Positions 17,469 to 27,297 of a stretch of DNA of 64,000 bases are shown in pieces (within the stretch, counting starts at the first letter, position 1; each line of letters starts with the position of its first letter). A model generated the notes under the pieces. The model did not search any database. It was given only the letters and a program-made list of their open reading frames with translations, and was not told the DNA's origin. Position numbers and translations under genes: made by a program. Origin of the DNA: Eubacterium aggregans (lineage in GTDB: Bacteria > Bacillota > Clostridia > Eubacteriales > Eubacteriaceae); NCBI RefSeq assembly GCF_900107815.1, contig NZ_FNRK01000001.1:154686-218685 (forward strand), read 5' to 3'.

Positions 17469-19433
17469 TTATGATTCCCTTTCTTTTTTATACTGATCGA
17501 TGGCCTCAATGAGCATCTCTTCAGCCACCTTTAAATCTTCCACATCCTTGAGCTGAGCACCGGCAATGGCCAAATGGCCGCCGCCCCCCAGCTTTTCCAG
17601 AATGAGCTGAACATTGACATCTCCCATGGATCTTCCACTAATGAGGATTTGGTCGTCACTTTTTAAAATAATAAAGGAGGCCATAATCCCCCGAATATTT
17701 AACAACTCATCGGCCGCCTGGGCGGCAACGATTTTCGCATTGGCTGAATGATCTTCAAAGGCGGATATGGCAATGGTTCCCTCGTAAATTCGGGCCCGAC
17801 GCACAGCATCGGATTTAGCGGCGTAGGTTTCTAAATCATTTTGAAGCAGGGTTTTGGCAATGACCGTATCCGCCCCCTTACGCTTTAGGTATGCGGCCGC
17901 TTCAAAGGTCCGTACCCCGGTCTTTACAGTAAACATCTTGGTATCCATGCACATACCGGCCAGGAGAGTATTGGCTTCCACCTTCCCCAAATTATCCTTA
18001 TTATCAAAGTATTGTAATAGCTCCGTTACCAGCTCACAGGTTGACGAGGCATAGGTTTCGATATAATCGAAAACCGTCTCACCAATCCCCTGACCCGAGC
18101 GGCGATGATGGTCGATAACGACGATATTTTTCATACTCTCTATCAACTCCGGCATCTCTACATAACCAGTACTTTGAGTATCGACAACAATGAGCAAGGT
18201 CCCCTCGGTGATATACTCCGAGGATTCCGACGGCGTAATAAAGGCATGGCTAAACTGCTCATCCGTACTTAAATAGTCCAGTAAAGCACTGATGCTGTAG
18301 TTCATTTCCTTTAGCACAAACCGACAATCCTTATGAAGACTTCGGCAGGCTCCCATGAGGCCCACGGCTGCCCCTAAGCAATCCATATCCGGGGTCTGAT
18401 GGCCCATAATCAGTACATTAGCCGCATTATGGATTAAATCCTGGAGGGCATGAGCCTTCACCCGGGCCTTCACCTTGGTCCGTTTTTCCGTCGCTTCGGT
18501 TTTCCCTCCGTAGAAGGAAAGTTTTTCATCATTTCGGACCACACATTGGTCCCCCCCCCGGGCCAGGGCAAAGTCTAAGGCCCCGTGGGATAAAGCGTCC
18601 AGCTCCATCACGGAAAGATGCTGCTCCGATACGCCAATCCCCATACTCAGGGTAACCCGGATACTCTCGTCCATCTCGCGAATTTCATCTAAGATTTTAA
18701 ACCGATCCTCCTCCATGGCTGGAAGCTTATCCCGATCAAATACCATGACATAATGATCACTTTCATACTCCAGCAAAAAGGCATCCAATCGATTGGCCCA
18801 ATCCGTAAGTGAAATGGCGATTCGGCTAAGAACCGCAGAACGCTCCGTGGCCGGAAGCTGTTCGATAATTTCATCGTAGTTATCGATAAGGATATAGCAA
18901 AAGGTGGTTTCATTGGGGCCCTTGGCCCCTTCCAGTTCTTTTTTAAAGCCCATATCCACAAAGTGCAGGAGGTGCAGGGGCCGTGCCTTTTCCTTGAATT
19001 GAGTGTCAATAACGGCAAAGCTTTGATCTTCCCGACTAAAGTTGTAGGGCTTGCCTTCCTTAAGGTCTGCAATATTAATCCCCACAACATCGTGGATATA
19101 CCGCCCTTTAATCCGTTCCTCCCCTTTTTTAAAGCAATCCTCGAAACATTTATTGGCCATTAAGATCATCCCGTAGGTATTGGTCAGGGCCATGGGCATC
19201 GGAAGCTCATAAAGCTTATCCCGATTAATATCCTCTACCTCCTGATTAATGAGAGCAATTTCCCGTTGAATCCGGCGGGATTCCTCCTTTACCAGGGTTT
19301 GATCCACAAAAAAGGATACCAGGCATAGCAAAAACCCCAAAATACCCAGGGCTTGATTATACATCATAAAGGTCAAACTCATGACGATGACAAGGGCATA
19401 TAATACCCCGTTTTTAAAAACGAAATGTTTCAT
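17469..19433 (-). CDS. gdpP: Cyclic-di-AMP phosphodiesterase GdpP
   Basis: 654 residues. Two N-terminal transmembrane helices (about 8-50), a PAS-like domain (about 75-160), a degenerate GGDEF domain (about 170-300) and a DHH/DHHA1 phosphodiesterase module (about 330-650) with GHQTPDMDCLGAA, VIDHHRR and GGGGHLAIAGA. It hydrolyses c-di-AMP to pApA and so affects osmolyte and wall homeostasis. The gene order yybS-gdpP-rplI-dnaB is the classical Bacillota one. Its ATG overlaps the upstream stop (ATGA). Confidence 0.95.
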   Translation of the reverse strand: MKHFVFKNGVLYALVIVMSLTFMMYNQALGILGFLLCLVSFFVDQTLVKEESRRIQREIALINQEVEDINRDKLYELPMPMALTNTYGMILMANKCFEDCFKKGEERIKGRYIHDVVGINIADLKEGKPYNFSREDQSFAVIDTQFKEKARPLHLLHFVDMGFKKELEGAKGPNETTFCYILIDNYDEIIEQLPATERSAVLSRIAISLTDWANRLDAFLLEYESDHYVMVFDRDKLPAMEEDRFKILDEIREMDESIRVTLSMGIGVSEQHLSVMELDALSHGALDFALARGGDQCVVRNDEKLSFYGGKTEATEKRTKVKARVKAHALQDLIHNAANVLIMGHQTPDMDCLGAAVGLMGACRSLHKDCRFVLKEMNYSISALLDYLSTDEQFSHAFITPSESSEYITEGTLLIVVDTQSTGYVEMPELIESMKNIVVIDHHRRSGQGIGETVFDYIETYASSTCELVTELLQYFDNKDNLGKVEANTLLAGMCMDTKMFTVKTGVRTFEAAAYLKRKGADTVIAKTLLQNDLETYAAKSDAVRRARIYEGTIAISAFEDHSANAKIVAAQAADELLNIRGIMASFIILKSDDQILISGRSMGDVNVQLILEKLGGGGHLAIAGAQLKDVEDLKVAEEMLIEAIDQYKKERES

Positions 19434-20398
19434 TTTTTCATCCCATCCTTCATTTCAATTAATTGACGGACATTCATATAAATGTCTGCAACTCCCAGCA
19501 TGGAGATGATATAACTTGTAAAGGGCACCAACAGGCAGATGGCAACAATGAGAACCTTTAGCCCCATACTTTCCTTTTTCCTTTTACGGTTGACCAGCCA
19601 AAACAGAAATCCTATCCCCATGAGAATGTACACATAATACACAATTTGCATCAGGGTATAGGTATAAATCTCGGGAATCATAGTCAATCCCCCAATCTCA
19701 ACAACTAACAAAAACACAATGATGATGAGAAGGAAGGTTTTTAAAGACCGGGGTACCCGCCATTGACTAAGGGAGGGCATGGCTGTAACCGGAACCTTTA
19801 ACCGCTTCAGCAGGGTATCACACACCACAACGTTGGCCCATGCAATGAAAAAAGGCATCATTAAAAAGGCTAGGGGTATGGTCATCTTGATGGATGTCAG
19901 CATCTGGTCTAGTAATGTTTGCATTTGAGACAACTGATCCCCGGATAACAGCCCAATGCTCCGATAGGTATCCATCACCTGGGTCCCCACCGCGGTAAGC
20001 TCCGTACTCAACATTTCAATAAAATTCTGTCCCGTAACTAACTGGGCAATGGCCAGCATCCCCAACAGGGTAATCAGCACACAAAGGTAAGCCGCCATCA
20101 TTTTGATAAAGCCGCTTTTTTCCTTAAAATAAGCGTAGCCTAATCCGCACCCCACTAAAATAAGATACATCCCAAAGGTTGCCGCCGATAGGACATCCAC
20201 CAAAAAGAACAGAATCAGAGTCGCTGCAGCGCTGGAGATGATGGAAACACCAAATCCCTGGCGCCGGCAGAGCACTACAATGGGTGCCGGTATAAAAATA
20301 TAGAAAATAATCATAAAGGGCACATAGTAACACAATAATGCCAAGATAACGGAAAGTCCGCATAATAGCGCCCCTTCGGTCAATGCCTTAGGTTTCAA
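19430..20398 (-). CDS. YybS-like DUF2232 membrane protein
   Basis: 322 residues with eight or so hydrophobic segments, matching the DUF2232/YybS family found directly upstream of gdpP. Function unknown. It probably starts at TTG (20398), preceded by GAGGAATTCGA; no ATG lies closer to the family N-terminus. The promoter side (20399-20520) is shared with the divergent acyP. Confidence 0.8.
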   Translation of the reverse strand: MKPKALTEGALLCGLSVILALLCYYVPFMIIFYIFIPAPIVVLCRRQGFGVSIISSAAATLILFFLVDVLSAATFGMYLILVGCGLGYAYFKEKSGFIKMMAAYLCVLITLLGMLAIAQLVTGQNFIEMLSTELTAVGTQVMDTYRSIGLLSGDQLSQMQTLLDQMLTSIKMTIPLAFLMMPFFIAWANVVVCDTLLKRLKVPVTAMPSLSQWRVPRSLKTFLLIIIVFLLVVEIGGLTMIPEIYTYTLMQIVYYVYILMGIGFLFWLVNRKRKKESMGLKVLIVAICLLVPFTSYIISMLGVADIYMNVRQLIEMKDGMKK

Positions 20399-20520
20399 TC
20401 GAATTCCTCACTTTTTTATGTTATATTACACTTGATAGTATATTATATCATAACCCATGCAAATTTGAATTTTTTATTGGGATTTGGTCCTGGGGGGCGA
20501 CTCAATTTAAGGGAGGTACC

Positions 20521-20796
20521 ATGAAACGCTACTATATTATTTTTGAAGGACGGGTCCAGGGTGTGGGGTTCCGCTACACCGCTCAGCATTTAGCCGTGTC
20601 TTTAGGGCTGACGGGATGGGTGCGCAATTTGGAGAGTGGCATGGTGGATGCGGAGCTTCAAGGAAACACGGGGGCCTTGGACCGGTTTCTGCGGGAGATT
20701 AAGACGGAGTGCGGGCGGTTTATATGCATTGATGATTATTCGGTTAAGAGGATTGGAATCGTGGATGGTGAGACCGGATTTAAGGTGCGGTATTGA
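20521..20796 (+). CDS. acyP: Acylphosphatase
   Basis: 91 residues. The signature [11 protein letters not shown] carries the phosphate-binding R18, and N36 (GWVRN) completes the catalytic pair. It hydrolyses acyl phosphates such as acetyl phosphate or carbamoyl phosphate. The ATG follows GGGAGG. Single-gene unit ended by the hairpin at 20865-20931. Confidence 0.95.
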   Translation: MKRYYIIFEGRVQGVGFRYTAQHLAVSLGLTGWVRNLESGMVDAELQGNTGALDRFLREIKTECGRFICIDDYSVKRIGIVDGETGFKVRY

Positions 20797-20864
20797 TGCT
20801 CTGATCGCCGTGCTCCTTCGCTCCGGGCCTTTGGCCCTACGCTCAAGTACAGGCTGTGCCCTAT

Positions 20865-20931
20865 GCAAAAAAGCAATAAAATACCGATGGGAGAGTTTAC
20901 TCTTCCACCGGCATTTTATTTGCTTTTTTGC
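20865..20931. terminator. Bidirectional terminator between acyP and rpsR
   Basis: A long hairpin: GCAAAAAAGCAATAAAAT pairs with ATTTTATTTGCTTTTTTGC, with an inner GGTGGAAG/CTTCCACC-like stem. A- and T-runs on both sides allow use from either strand. The short GC-rich stretch before it (20797-20864) has no gene. Confidence 0.85.
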
Positions 20932-20953
20932 GCACGGCTGTTCGCCAACGCTC

Positions 20954-21181
20954 TTACTGATTCGTAGTATAAGGCAACAATGCGATATTACGGGCACGTT
21001 TAACGGCTTCAGTTACCGCACGTTGGTGCTTTGCACAGGTGCCGGTTGCTCTGCGGGGTAAGATTTTACCTCTTTCAGAGATATATTTATTTAAAGTTGC
21101 CACGTCTTTATAATCGACAAAATCTTCTTTGCGTTCGCAGAATTCGCAAACTTTTCTTCTTCTTTTAAATGGCTTTGCCAT
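20954..21181 (-). CDS. rpsR: 30S ribosomal protein S18
   Basis: 75 residues. It contains CEFCERK (the zinc-binding-type variant), [17 protein letters not shown] and the C-terminal [19 protein letters not shown] precedes the ATG. Last gene of rpsF-ssb-rpsR. Confidence 0.97.
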   Translation of the reverse strand: MAKPFKRRRKVCEFCERKEDFVDYKDVATLNKYISERGKILPRRATGTCAKHQRAVTEAVKRARNIALLPYTTNQ

Positions 21182-21200
21182 AGTTGTATTCCTCCTTTAC

Positions 21201-21674
21201 CTAAAATGGAACGTCTTCATCATCGGCCAGGAGATGGAAATCATCATCCATATCCAGGGGCATATTGCTGGCTGGCTGGGCTGGGGCATTATTATAACCG
21301 CCGCCACTAAATCCGGCATTTCCGCCGTATCCGCCATCACTGGCACCGCCGCCTTGTTCAGAACGGCCTCCGATGAAATCAAATTCTTCCAGGACCACTT
21401 CGGTCACATACCGCTTACTGCCGTCTTTGGCATCGTAAGAGCGGGACTGCAGCCGACCGGATAGAGCGATTTGACGGCCCTTTCCGAGATATTGGTTGAT
21501 GATTTCAGCTTGTCTTCCCCATGCGGTAACCGTAAAGAAATCGGCAGTGGGCTGGCCCTCCTGCTTAAATCTCCGATCCACAGCCACGGAAAAGCTGCAA
21601 ACTGATTTTCCGGTTCCGGTGGTGCGTAGTTCCGGATCCCGGGCCAATCGACCAACGAGCATTACCTTGTTCAT
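21201..21674 (-). CDS. ssb: Single-stranded DNA-binding protein
   Basis: 157 residues. OB-fold from MNKVMLVGRLARDPELR to about 105, then a Gly/Asn/Ala-rich linker and the acidic tip DEDVPF that recruits partner proteins. Classical position between rpsF and rpsR. Confidence 0.96.
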   Translation of the reverse strand: MNKVMLVGRLARDPELRTTGTGKSVCSFSVAVDRRFKQEGQPTADFFTVTAWGRQAEIINQYLGKGRQIALSGRLQSRSYDAKDGSKRYVTEVVLEEFDFIGGRSEQGGGASDGGYGGNAGFSGGGYNNAPAQPASNMPLDMDDDFHLLADDEDVPF

Positions 21675-21685
21675 GACGGTTTCCC

Positions 21686-21973
21686 CTATTTATCGAGACA
21701 GACGATAATATCGCGGATAAAAGCGTCGGTAATTCGATATAAATGGTTCAGGGCATCGAGCACGGTTTTTTCAGACTGGAATTTGATTAAGACATAATAC
21801 CCTTCGGTATACTTCTTCTCAATTTCATAAGCCAATTTACGCATGCCCCATTCGTCGACCTCGGTAATGGTACCTGCGCCTTCGATGGTGGCCTTCACCT
21901 TTTCAATAACGGTGTTCCGGGCTTCCTCTTCCATTCCTGGTTGAAGAACGAATACTGTTTCGTATGCTTTCAT
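21686..21973 (-). CDS. rpsF: 30S ribosomal protein S6
   Basis: 95 residues (MKAYETVFVLQPGMEEE...). The ATG at 21973 follows AAGGAGGTG with 6-nt spacing; a GTG at 21982 lies inside that ribosome site and is rejected. Short proteins of this family pair with S18, encoded two genes on. Confidence 0.96.
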   Translation of the reverse strand: MKAYETVFVLQPGMEEEARNTVIEKVKATIEGAGTITEVDEWGMRKLAYEIEKKYTEGYYVLIKFQSEKTVLDALNHLYRITDAFIRDIIVCLDK

Positions 21974-21998
21974 ACTTTTCACCTCCTTATGGACTCTG

Positions 21999-22064
21999 GC
22001 ATATCCTCATAAAGATATGCAAGGATAACTCTGTTAGTTTATCAAAGATTACTTCGCTTTGCAA
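21999..22064 (-). promoter_or_regulatory. Promoter and leader hairpin of rpsF-ssb-rpsR
   Basis: On minus, TTGCAA (22064-22059), 17 bp, TAAACT (22041-22036). The leader then has GCATATC (22014-22020) pairing with GATATGC (21999-22005), just before the ribosome site. rpsF leaders in many bacteria bind the S6:S18 complex; this hairpin is a candidate. Confidence 0.6.
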
Positions 22065-22072
22065 GCACATCT

Positions 22073-22261
22073 TCACTCTTTAATGACTTTTTTTACCATC
22101 TTGTTAAACTTACTCCGGGAAAGCATCACAATATGATCGCAGCCCTGACATTTTATTTTAATATCGGCTCCCATCCGAATGATTTTCCACAGCTTACTGC
22201 CACAGGGATGCTGCTTTTTCATTTCAACAATATCCCCTAATTCATAGATAATTCTATCCAC
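22073..22261 (-). CDS. DUF951 family small protein
   Basis: 62 residues, the full DUF951 domain: YELGDIVEMKKQHPCGS, IKCQGCDHIVMLSRSKFNK. The cysteines suggest a zinc knuckle. Function unknown. The start is GTG at 22261, with GGAGGAGG upstream; the gene overlaps the end of the mscS gene by 8 nt. An upstream ATG in the same frame would run deep into mscS and gives no family match. Its position between mscS and rpsF is conserved in Bacillota. Confidence 0.88.
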   Translation of the reverse strand: MDRIIYELGDIVEMKKQHPCGSKLWKIIRMGADIKIKCQGCDHIVMLSRSKFNKMVKKVIKE

Positions 22262-23150
22262 TGATGACGCGCCTCCTCCGTGCATTTTCTTTTTCCAGCT
22301 CATCAGAATACACCACGTATTTATTATAGGGAATTTCGATTTGCCGTTCATCAAAGACTTCCTTGATCCGTTTACGCAAGGCGGTTTCCGCCTTGACCTT
22401 CCGCGCCGCATCCTCATCCGCCATGATCCGGATATTCATGGATGAAGGGTCCATTCGAGTGACCCCCAATACCTCTGGTCGACCGATAAATAAGGCGTTA
22501 TCAGCATCATAAACGTCATCACACACTTCCTTAAGGACAGCCATGACATTGTCAATATTTTCCTCATAGGCAACCCCCACATCCACAATGGCTTTTATGG
22601 TCCCTTTGGAATAGTTCACCAGCTCGTTAATCTGTCCGTTATGGATGATGAACAAGGAGCCGTCCAATTGCCGGATCGCGGTGGTCCGAATCCCAATGGA
22701 TTCTACAATTCCATAATGATCATTGTCCAGGGTGACATAATCCCCCACACAAAATTGATTTTCAAAGACAATGACAAAGCCACTCATTAAATCCTCCACC
22801 AGGGCCCGGGCACCAAGACCAATGGCAATGGTCCCTACCCCGGCAACCGCAAGAATGGCTCCCACATCCACAAAATAAGAAATGAGGATGAGAATGGTAA
22901 TGATATAAAAAGCACCGCGAATAAAGGTCCGCGATACTTTTTTAAGGGTAATGATGCGCTTAATCTCTGAATTGGTCAGTCCCTCTTTTTTTTCATCGAA
23001 CAATCGTTTTAGAATAACATCCGTCACCCGCAGGGAGATCAGAAGAAGAATGAGGGTGATGACGATGGAAATGGCCTTCTCGGTCATATTGACACTTTTA
23101 ATGGTCTGCAAAACACTATTGTACAAATCGATGATATTATTGTATTCCAT
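22254..23150 (-). CDS. MscS-family mechanosensitive channel
   Basis: About 298 residues. Three transmembrane helices (about 20-115), with the pore helix GVGTIAIGLGARALVEDLMSG and the cytoplasmic beta domain beginning VGDYVTLDN. It is the small-conductance type that releases solutes on hypo-osmotic shock. The ATG at 23150 follows TAGGAGGTG; a GTG two codons earlier is inside the ribosome site. Confidence 0.92.
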   Translation of the reverse strand: MEYNNIIDLYNSVLQTIKSVNMTEKAISIVITLILLLISLRVTDVILKRLFDEKKEGLTNSEIKRIITLKKVSRTFIRGAFYIITILILISYFVDVGAILAVAGVGTIAIGLGARALVEDLMSGFVIVFENQFCVGDYVTLDNDHYGIVESIGIRTTAIRQLDGSLFIIHNGQINELVNYSKGTIKAIVDVGVAYEENIDNVMAVLKEVCDDVYDADNALFIGRPEVLGVTRMDPSSMNIRIMADEDAARKVKAETALRKRIKEVFDERQIEIPYNKYVVYSDELEKENARRRRVISG

Positions 23151-23165
23151 AAACACCTCCTACGG

Positions 23166-23807
23166 TCAAAAAAGACGGGTAATGGCCGCCGTCACCCCAC
23201 CGCCTGTCAATTGACTGATCAGGGTGGCATCACCACTGACCGTCGCCCAGGTCAATGCAATAAAAATCACCACCGCAGAAACCAGAACACCAATGGCGCC
23301 TCCCAGTCCCAAGCCGATGATTCGATTGAGGGTCCCAAGGACGGGTACGCGGTTAACTTTATTGAAGAAGTGCTTGATGGCCCCAATAACGATATTGAGC
23401 AAAAGAAGCAAAACAAAAAAAGCGATAATGGAAAGAAGCCGTTCTCCCAACATCAGTGCGGTTTGATTTAAGGCCTCGGTGACCTGGATACTCCCACTTT
23501 GAATCAGGCTGTTGAGACTCTCATTGGTTAGGCCGGACCCTGAAAGCATCCCCGCCCCTACCGACTGGAGTGTTTCCATTCCACTACGCTGTAAAAGTGG
23601 CACAATCCACCCCAACATCATCTCCTGGATTTTAGGGATAGTCATTAAATAGGCAGAAACGGCCGGGGCCGCAATCCATGAAATTATAAAAGAAGCAATA
23701 AGTCCCATTAAATTAAGGAGGGAGCTTATTGCACCTTTTCGATACCCGTTAAGGGCCAGTATGAGCATAATGCCCATACTGATATAGTCAAACAAATAGA
23801 AATGCAT
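23166..23807 (-). CDS. CvpA family membrane protein
   Basis: 213 residues with four or so transmembrane segments and the family start FDYISMGIMLILALNGYRKGAISSLLNLMGLIASF. CvpA proteins are linked to colicin V export in E. coli and to envelope stress elsewhere; the biochemical role is unclear. It lies 3 bp after the upstream membrane-protein gene. Confidence 0.85.
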   Translation of the reverse strand: MHFYLFDYISMGIMLILALNGYRKGAISSLLNLMGLIASFIISWIAAPAVSAYLMTIPKIQEMMLGWIVPLLQRSGMETLQSVGAGMLSGSGLTNESLNSLIQSGSIQVTEALNQTALMLGERLLSIIAFFVLLLLLNIVIGAIKHFFNKVNRVPVLGTLNRIIGLGLGGAIGVLVSAVVIFIALTWATVSGDATLISQLTGGGVTAAITRLF

Positions 23808-23810
23808 GGT

Positions 23811-24788
23811 TTATTGTTCGTCCTTCTTCTCCATTTTTCGACGGATATCTTCCAGCTCCTTGGCTAAATCCGTGGTCTGCTGTTTACGCTGTCGGCTGAT
23901 GGAGACATTCTTTTTCCGCTGGGAAACGGTCGGCTGACCCTGGGTTGCTGCACGACGTTCAGCAGATTTCTGCTGAGCCGATTTAATCTTCTGGTTTCTG
24001 ACGGCTTCTTCAATCATTTCATCCGTAATGGACGAAAAAGCTTCGGTTTGGATGATGGCTGGCTGATCCACATCCCCTAAAGGGTCCCGGGGATCCAGTG
24101 CCATAGCTCGAGTCTGGGGCCGACGACGCCCGCCCTGGGACTGTAAGCCTTCCCGCACTGCTTGGGTAGAAATTGCTCCGGTATTATAGGCTGCCTGACG
24201 GGCCATTTCATTCTGACGCTGCATAATCTGACGTTCCTGAACTAATCGTTTTTGTTCCCGTTCCTTGGCAAAGGCCCGGCTCTTTCCGCCAATGGCAAAT
24301 CCAATAAATTGGAGGCCAACCATATAAACCAGGCAAATAGCCATGAAAGCAGCCAGTGGAATCATGGATGCAAAATTAAAGATAATGCCAAAGGGCAAAT
24401 ACCAAAAAAGTGTCGGCGCAACAATAAAGGTCGCCACATTCCAATCGGCATTAAAGGAGCCATTGGTTCCCACATAGGTTAAAACAATGGTCGCAAGGGT
24501 CATCATACCAATGGGAATCATCTCTAACAGCAGAAAGCGCCCATAGGTCCCATTACTTTCTAAACTGGCATCCTTAAAGCTCACCCAATTGAAAGCAATT
24601 AAAAATACTGAGACTACCACAAATTCAATGCCTCCAAAGATCAGATTATAACTTCCGGCATTACCAAGCCCCAGGGCATCAAAGATTCCTTTGAAGATCA
24701 ATACAATGACGATATATGAAAAGTTTGCGGCTAAAGCCGTGTTAATGGCATTAATCTTTCGTCGATTACGATAATTTTCTTGTTTCAT
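23811..24788 (-). CDS. Uncharacterised membrane protein following parB
   Basis: 325 residues, family not recognised. The N-terminal half (about 15-170) has four to six hydrophobic segments. The C-terminal half (about 175-325) is hydrophilic, rich in Gln, Arg and Lys, with coiled-coil-like stretches (EREQKRLVQERQIMQRQNEM; LAKELEDIRRKMEKK). Its ATG lies inside parB, overlapping it by 23 nt, with GGGAGGG before it, so it is coupled to parB. A membrane-to-cytoplasm adaptor linked to segregation is conceivable but purely inferred. Confidence 0.8.
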   Translation of the reverse strand: MKQENYRNRRKINAINTALAANFSYIVIVLIFKGIFDALGLGNAGSYNLIFGGIEFVVVSVFLIAFNWVSFKDASLESNGTYGRFLLLEMIPIGMMTLATIVLTYVGTNGSFNADWNVATFIVAPTLFWYLPFGIIFNFASMIPLAAFMAICLVYMVGLQFIGFAIGGKSRAFAKEREQKRLVQERQIMQRQNEMARQAAYNTGAISTQAVREGLQSQGGRRRPQTRAMALDPRDPLGDVDQPAIIQTEAFSSITDEMIEEAVRNQKIKSAQQKSAERRAATQGQPTVSQRKKNVSISRQRKQQTTDLAKELEDIRRKMEKKDEQ

Positions 24789-25665
24789 AGTCCCTCCCGG
24801 TGATATTCATGAGTTCCAGAAGCCGATTCAGCTCCTCAGTTGAAAAATACTCTAATTCGATCTTTCCCTTTTGATCCGTCCCTTTAATATGGACGGCTGT
24901 GGCATAACGATGGGTGAGTTGGTCTTCCAAATCCACTAAAAAAGGATTCGCAGATGGAAGTTCCTTCTCCTTTCGGGGATTTTTGATGGCTTTCACCCGT
25001 TTTTCCACCTCTCTGACACTTAAGTGCTTTTCTTCGATTTCCTTGCCCAGGGCAATCATTTGCCCAGGCTCCTCTAAGGCGAGTAATGCTCTGGCATGGC
25101 CCGAAGATATTTTTTCATCAAGGACCTGGTTTTGAAGTTCCTTGGGTAAATTGAGGAGACGCATGGTATTCGCCACTGTCGCCCGGCTTTTCCCTATGCG
25201 AATACCAATTTCCCCCTGGGTTAGATTGTAGGCATCCATCAATTTACCATAGGCCATGGCTTCTTCAATGGCATTTAAATCCTCCCGCTGGACATTTTCA
25301 ATGAGGGCAATTTCCATAACATCCTTGGCTGATAGATCCCGGATGATAACCGGAACCACTTTCAGCCCTGCAATACTTGCCGCACGAAAACGCCGTTCAC
25401 CAGCAACAATCGTATACCCCTTCCCCTCCGGTTTAACCACCAGGGGTTGAAGGATCCCATGCTCAGCAATGGATGCCGCCAGCTCTTCCAGTGCGATCCG
25501 GGCAAAATTCTTTCGGGGCTGGTCACTGTTTGGCCTTATTTTATTGATTTCCAATTCAAAGATAAGGGGTTCCTTTTCTTCAACTTTGGCAACTTCCTCA
25601 TCAAAATTGATTTCTTCACTAATCAGGGCTTTCAGACCCTTCCCTAATCCCTTTGCTTTTGCCAT
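24766..25665 (-). CDS. parB: Chromosome partitioning protein ParB (Spo0J)
   Basis: 299 residues. It begins MAKAKGLGKGLKALI, the typical ParA-stimulating tip. The CTP-binding ParB/Srx fold contains ENVQREDLNAIEEA and a GERRFRAA motif; an HTH (GEIGIRIGKSRATVANTMRLLNL) reads parS. The ATG at 25665 is 1 nt after the parA stop. It binds the two parS sites in this window and spreads as a CTP-dependent clamp. Confidence 0.96.
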   Translation of the reverse strand: MAKAKGLGKGLKALISEEINFDEEVAKVEEKEPLIFELEINKIRPNSDQPRKNFARIALEELAASIAEHGILQPLVVKPEGKGYTIVAGERRFRAASIAGLKVVPVIIRDLSAKDVMEIALIENVQREDLNAIEEAMAYGKLMDAYNLTQGEIGIRIGKSRATVANTMRLLNLPKELQNQVLDEKISSGHARALLALEEPGQMIALGKEIEEKHLSVREVEKRVKAIKNPRKEKELPSANPFLVDLEDQLTHRYATAVHIKGTDQKGKIELEYFSTEELNRLLELMNITGRDYETRKLS

Positions 25666-25666
25666 T

Positions 25667-26431
25667 TTACACCTGCCTTTCAATGAATTCCTTGGCAAAA
25701 TCCTGATAGGCCTGGGAACCTTTGGAACTTGCTGCATATTCAAAGATAGTCTGCCCAAAGCTAGGGGCCTCGGCCAGGCGAATGTTTCGGGGAATATACG
25801 TAGTATAAACTTTAGACTTAAAATATTCCCTAACTTCATCCATCACCTGAACGGAAAGGTTGGTCCGACCATCAAACATGGTCATGAGTACCCCTTCGAT
25901 TTCCAGGCTTGGATTAAGGCCGCGTTTCACCAAACTAATGGTGCTCATCAACTGGCCAACCCCTTCCAGGGCATAGTACTCACATTGAATGGGAATGAGC
26001 ACTGTATCAGCAGCCACCAACGCATTAATGGTCAGCAGTCCCAAGGAGGGTGGACAATCAATAAAAACATAGTCGTAATACCCATCGATCTTCCCCAGGC
26101 TTTCCTTGAGTCGGGATTCCCGCTTACGCATTCCTGCCAACTCAATTTCAGAGCCTGCCAGCTCAATATTCGAGGGGAGGATATTTAGATTTTCATAACC
26201 TGTGGTTAAAATAATTTTTCGAGGGTCCATGGTATCCACCAGGGCATCGTATACGGAAACCTCCAGATCATTTTTATCAATGCCAAAGCCACTGGTTGTG
26301 TTTCCCTGGGGATCGATGTCCACCGTCAATACGCGTTTTCCTTCCATGCTTACGGCGGTGGTTAGGTTGATGTTGGTGGTCGTTTTTCCAACCCCTCCCT
26401 TTTGATTAAAAACCGCAATGATTTTACTCAT
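25667..26431 (-). CDS. parA: Chromosome partitioning ATPase ParA (Soj)
   Basis: 254 residues. Deviant Walker A KGGVGKTT at the N-terminus, DIDPQGNTTSGFG and FIDCPPSLG (Walker B). It drives origin segregation together with ParB and, in Bacillus, modulates DnaA. Confidence 0.97.
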   Translation of the reverse strand: MSKIIAVFNQKGGVGKTTTNINLTTAVSMEGKRVLTVDIDPQGNTTSGFGIDKNDLEVSVYDALVDTMDPRKIILTTGYENLNILPSNIELAGSEIELAGMRKRESRLKESLGKIDGYYDYVFIDCPPSLGLLTINALVAADTVLIPIQCEYYALEGVGQLMSTISLVKRGLNPSLEIEGVLMTMFDGRTNLSVQVMDEVREYFKSKVYTTYIPRNIRLAEAPSFGQTIFEYAASSKGSQAYQDFAKEFIERQV

Positions 26432-26451
26432 TCGTCACCCTTTCTTGTCCA

Positions 26452-27258
26452 TTATCTTGGAATCCGGATGGTAATCTCAATACAATCATCCTTCATCTTC
26501 TCTTTATATTCTGCGTTATTTTTACTGTCTTTCACTACTTTGAAGGCAGACTTAATGGTGTTAACATAAATTTGGGCATTAATAAAAGATTTAACCCGAG
26601 CTTTTTTCTCTGGGGTTATCTGTTCATCGTAATTATTTGTTAGTACATTATCCCGAATTTTTTCAACTAAATCCTCTGTACTTTTAACGGTCATCCCCCG
26701 TTTTACAATTTTTTGTATCACGTCTCTCTGAATTTCCGGATCGGGAATACGGAGCAGTGCCCGGGCATGGCGTTCGGACAATCCATTATCCTTCACCTCC
26801 CGGATGACCTCATGGTCAAGCTTAAGGAGCCTGATTTTATTGGCCACAAAGGATTGGGATTTTCCCAGCAACTCAGCCACCTTTTCCTGGGTCAAATTAT
26901 AGAACGCCATGAGCTGACGGTAGCTTTCCGCCTCTTCAAAAAAATTCAAATCTTCCCGTTGAATATTTTCGACAATGGCGATAACCGCCGAATCCTGGTC
27001 TGAAATAGTCACCTCAACTGCAGGGATTGTACTCATCCCGGCAATTTTAGATGCCCTCAGCCGCCGTTCCCCTGAAACCAGCTCATAGATGTCTTTGTCA
27101 ATCCGTCGGACACAAATGGGTTGAATAACCCCAAAGGTCTTGATGGACTCAGCCAATTCATTAATCGCCGATTCGTTAAAGATTTTACGGGGTTGATTCG
27201 GATTCGGCAGAATCTTCTCAATTTCTATATCATTAACTGTATTTAAGGTTTTTTTCAT
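26452..27258 (-). CDS. noc: Nucleoid occlusion protein Noc (ParB paralogue)
   Basis: About 268 residues. Same fold as ParB (PNPNQPRKIF, SGERRLRASKIAG, ENIQREDLNFFEEAE, HTH at EKVAELLGKSQSFVANKIRLL). Its place between rsmG and parA is the Noc position. Noc binds its own sites and blocks division over the nucleoid. The ATG at 27258 has GGAG with 6-nt spacing; an ATG at 27270 is upstream of it. Confidence 0.9.
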   Translation of the reverse strand: MKKTLNTVNDIEIEKILPNPNQPRKIFNESAINELAESIKTFGVIQPICVRRIDKDIYELVSGERRLRASKIAGMSTIPAVEVTISDQDSAVIAIVENIQREDLNFFEEAESYRQLMAFYNLTQEKVAELLGKSQSFVANKIRLLKLDHEVIREVKDNGLSERHARALLRIPDPEIQRDVIQKIVKRGMTVKSTEDLVEKIRDNVLTNNYDEQITPEKKARVKSFINAQIYVNTIKSAFKVVKDSKNNAEYKEKMKDDCIEITIRIPR

Positions 27259-27273
27259 TCCAGTCTCCATGGT

Positions 27274-27289
27274 TGTTTCACGTGAAACA
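27274..27289. promoter_or_regulatory. parS site 1
   Basis: TGTTTCACGTGAAACA, an exact match to the Bacillota parS consensus, between rsmG and noc. Confidence 0.95.
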
Positions 27290-27297
27290 TCTGTGAT

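Noticed and set aside
25469..26188. Long plus-strand open frame (239 codons)
   Set aside because: Antisense to parA and parB, with no ribosome site and a composition that mirrors the real genes; a shadow frame.
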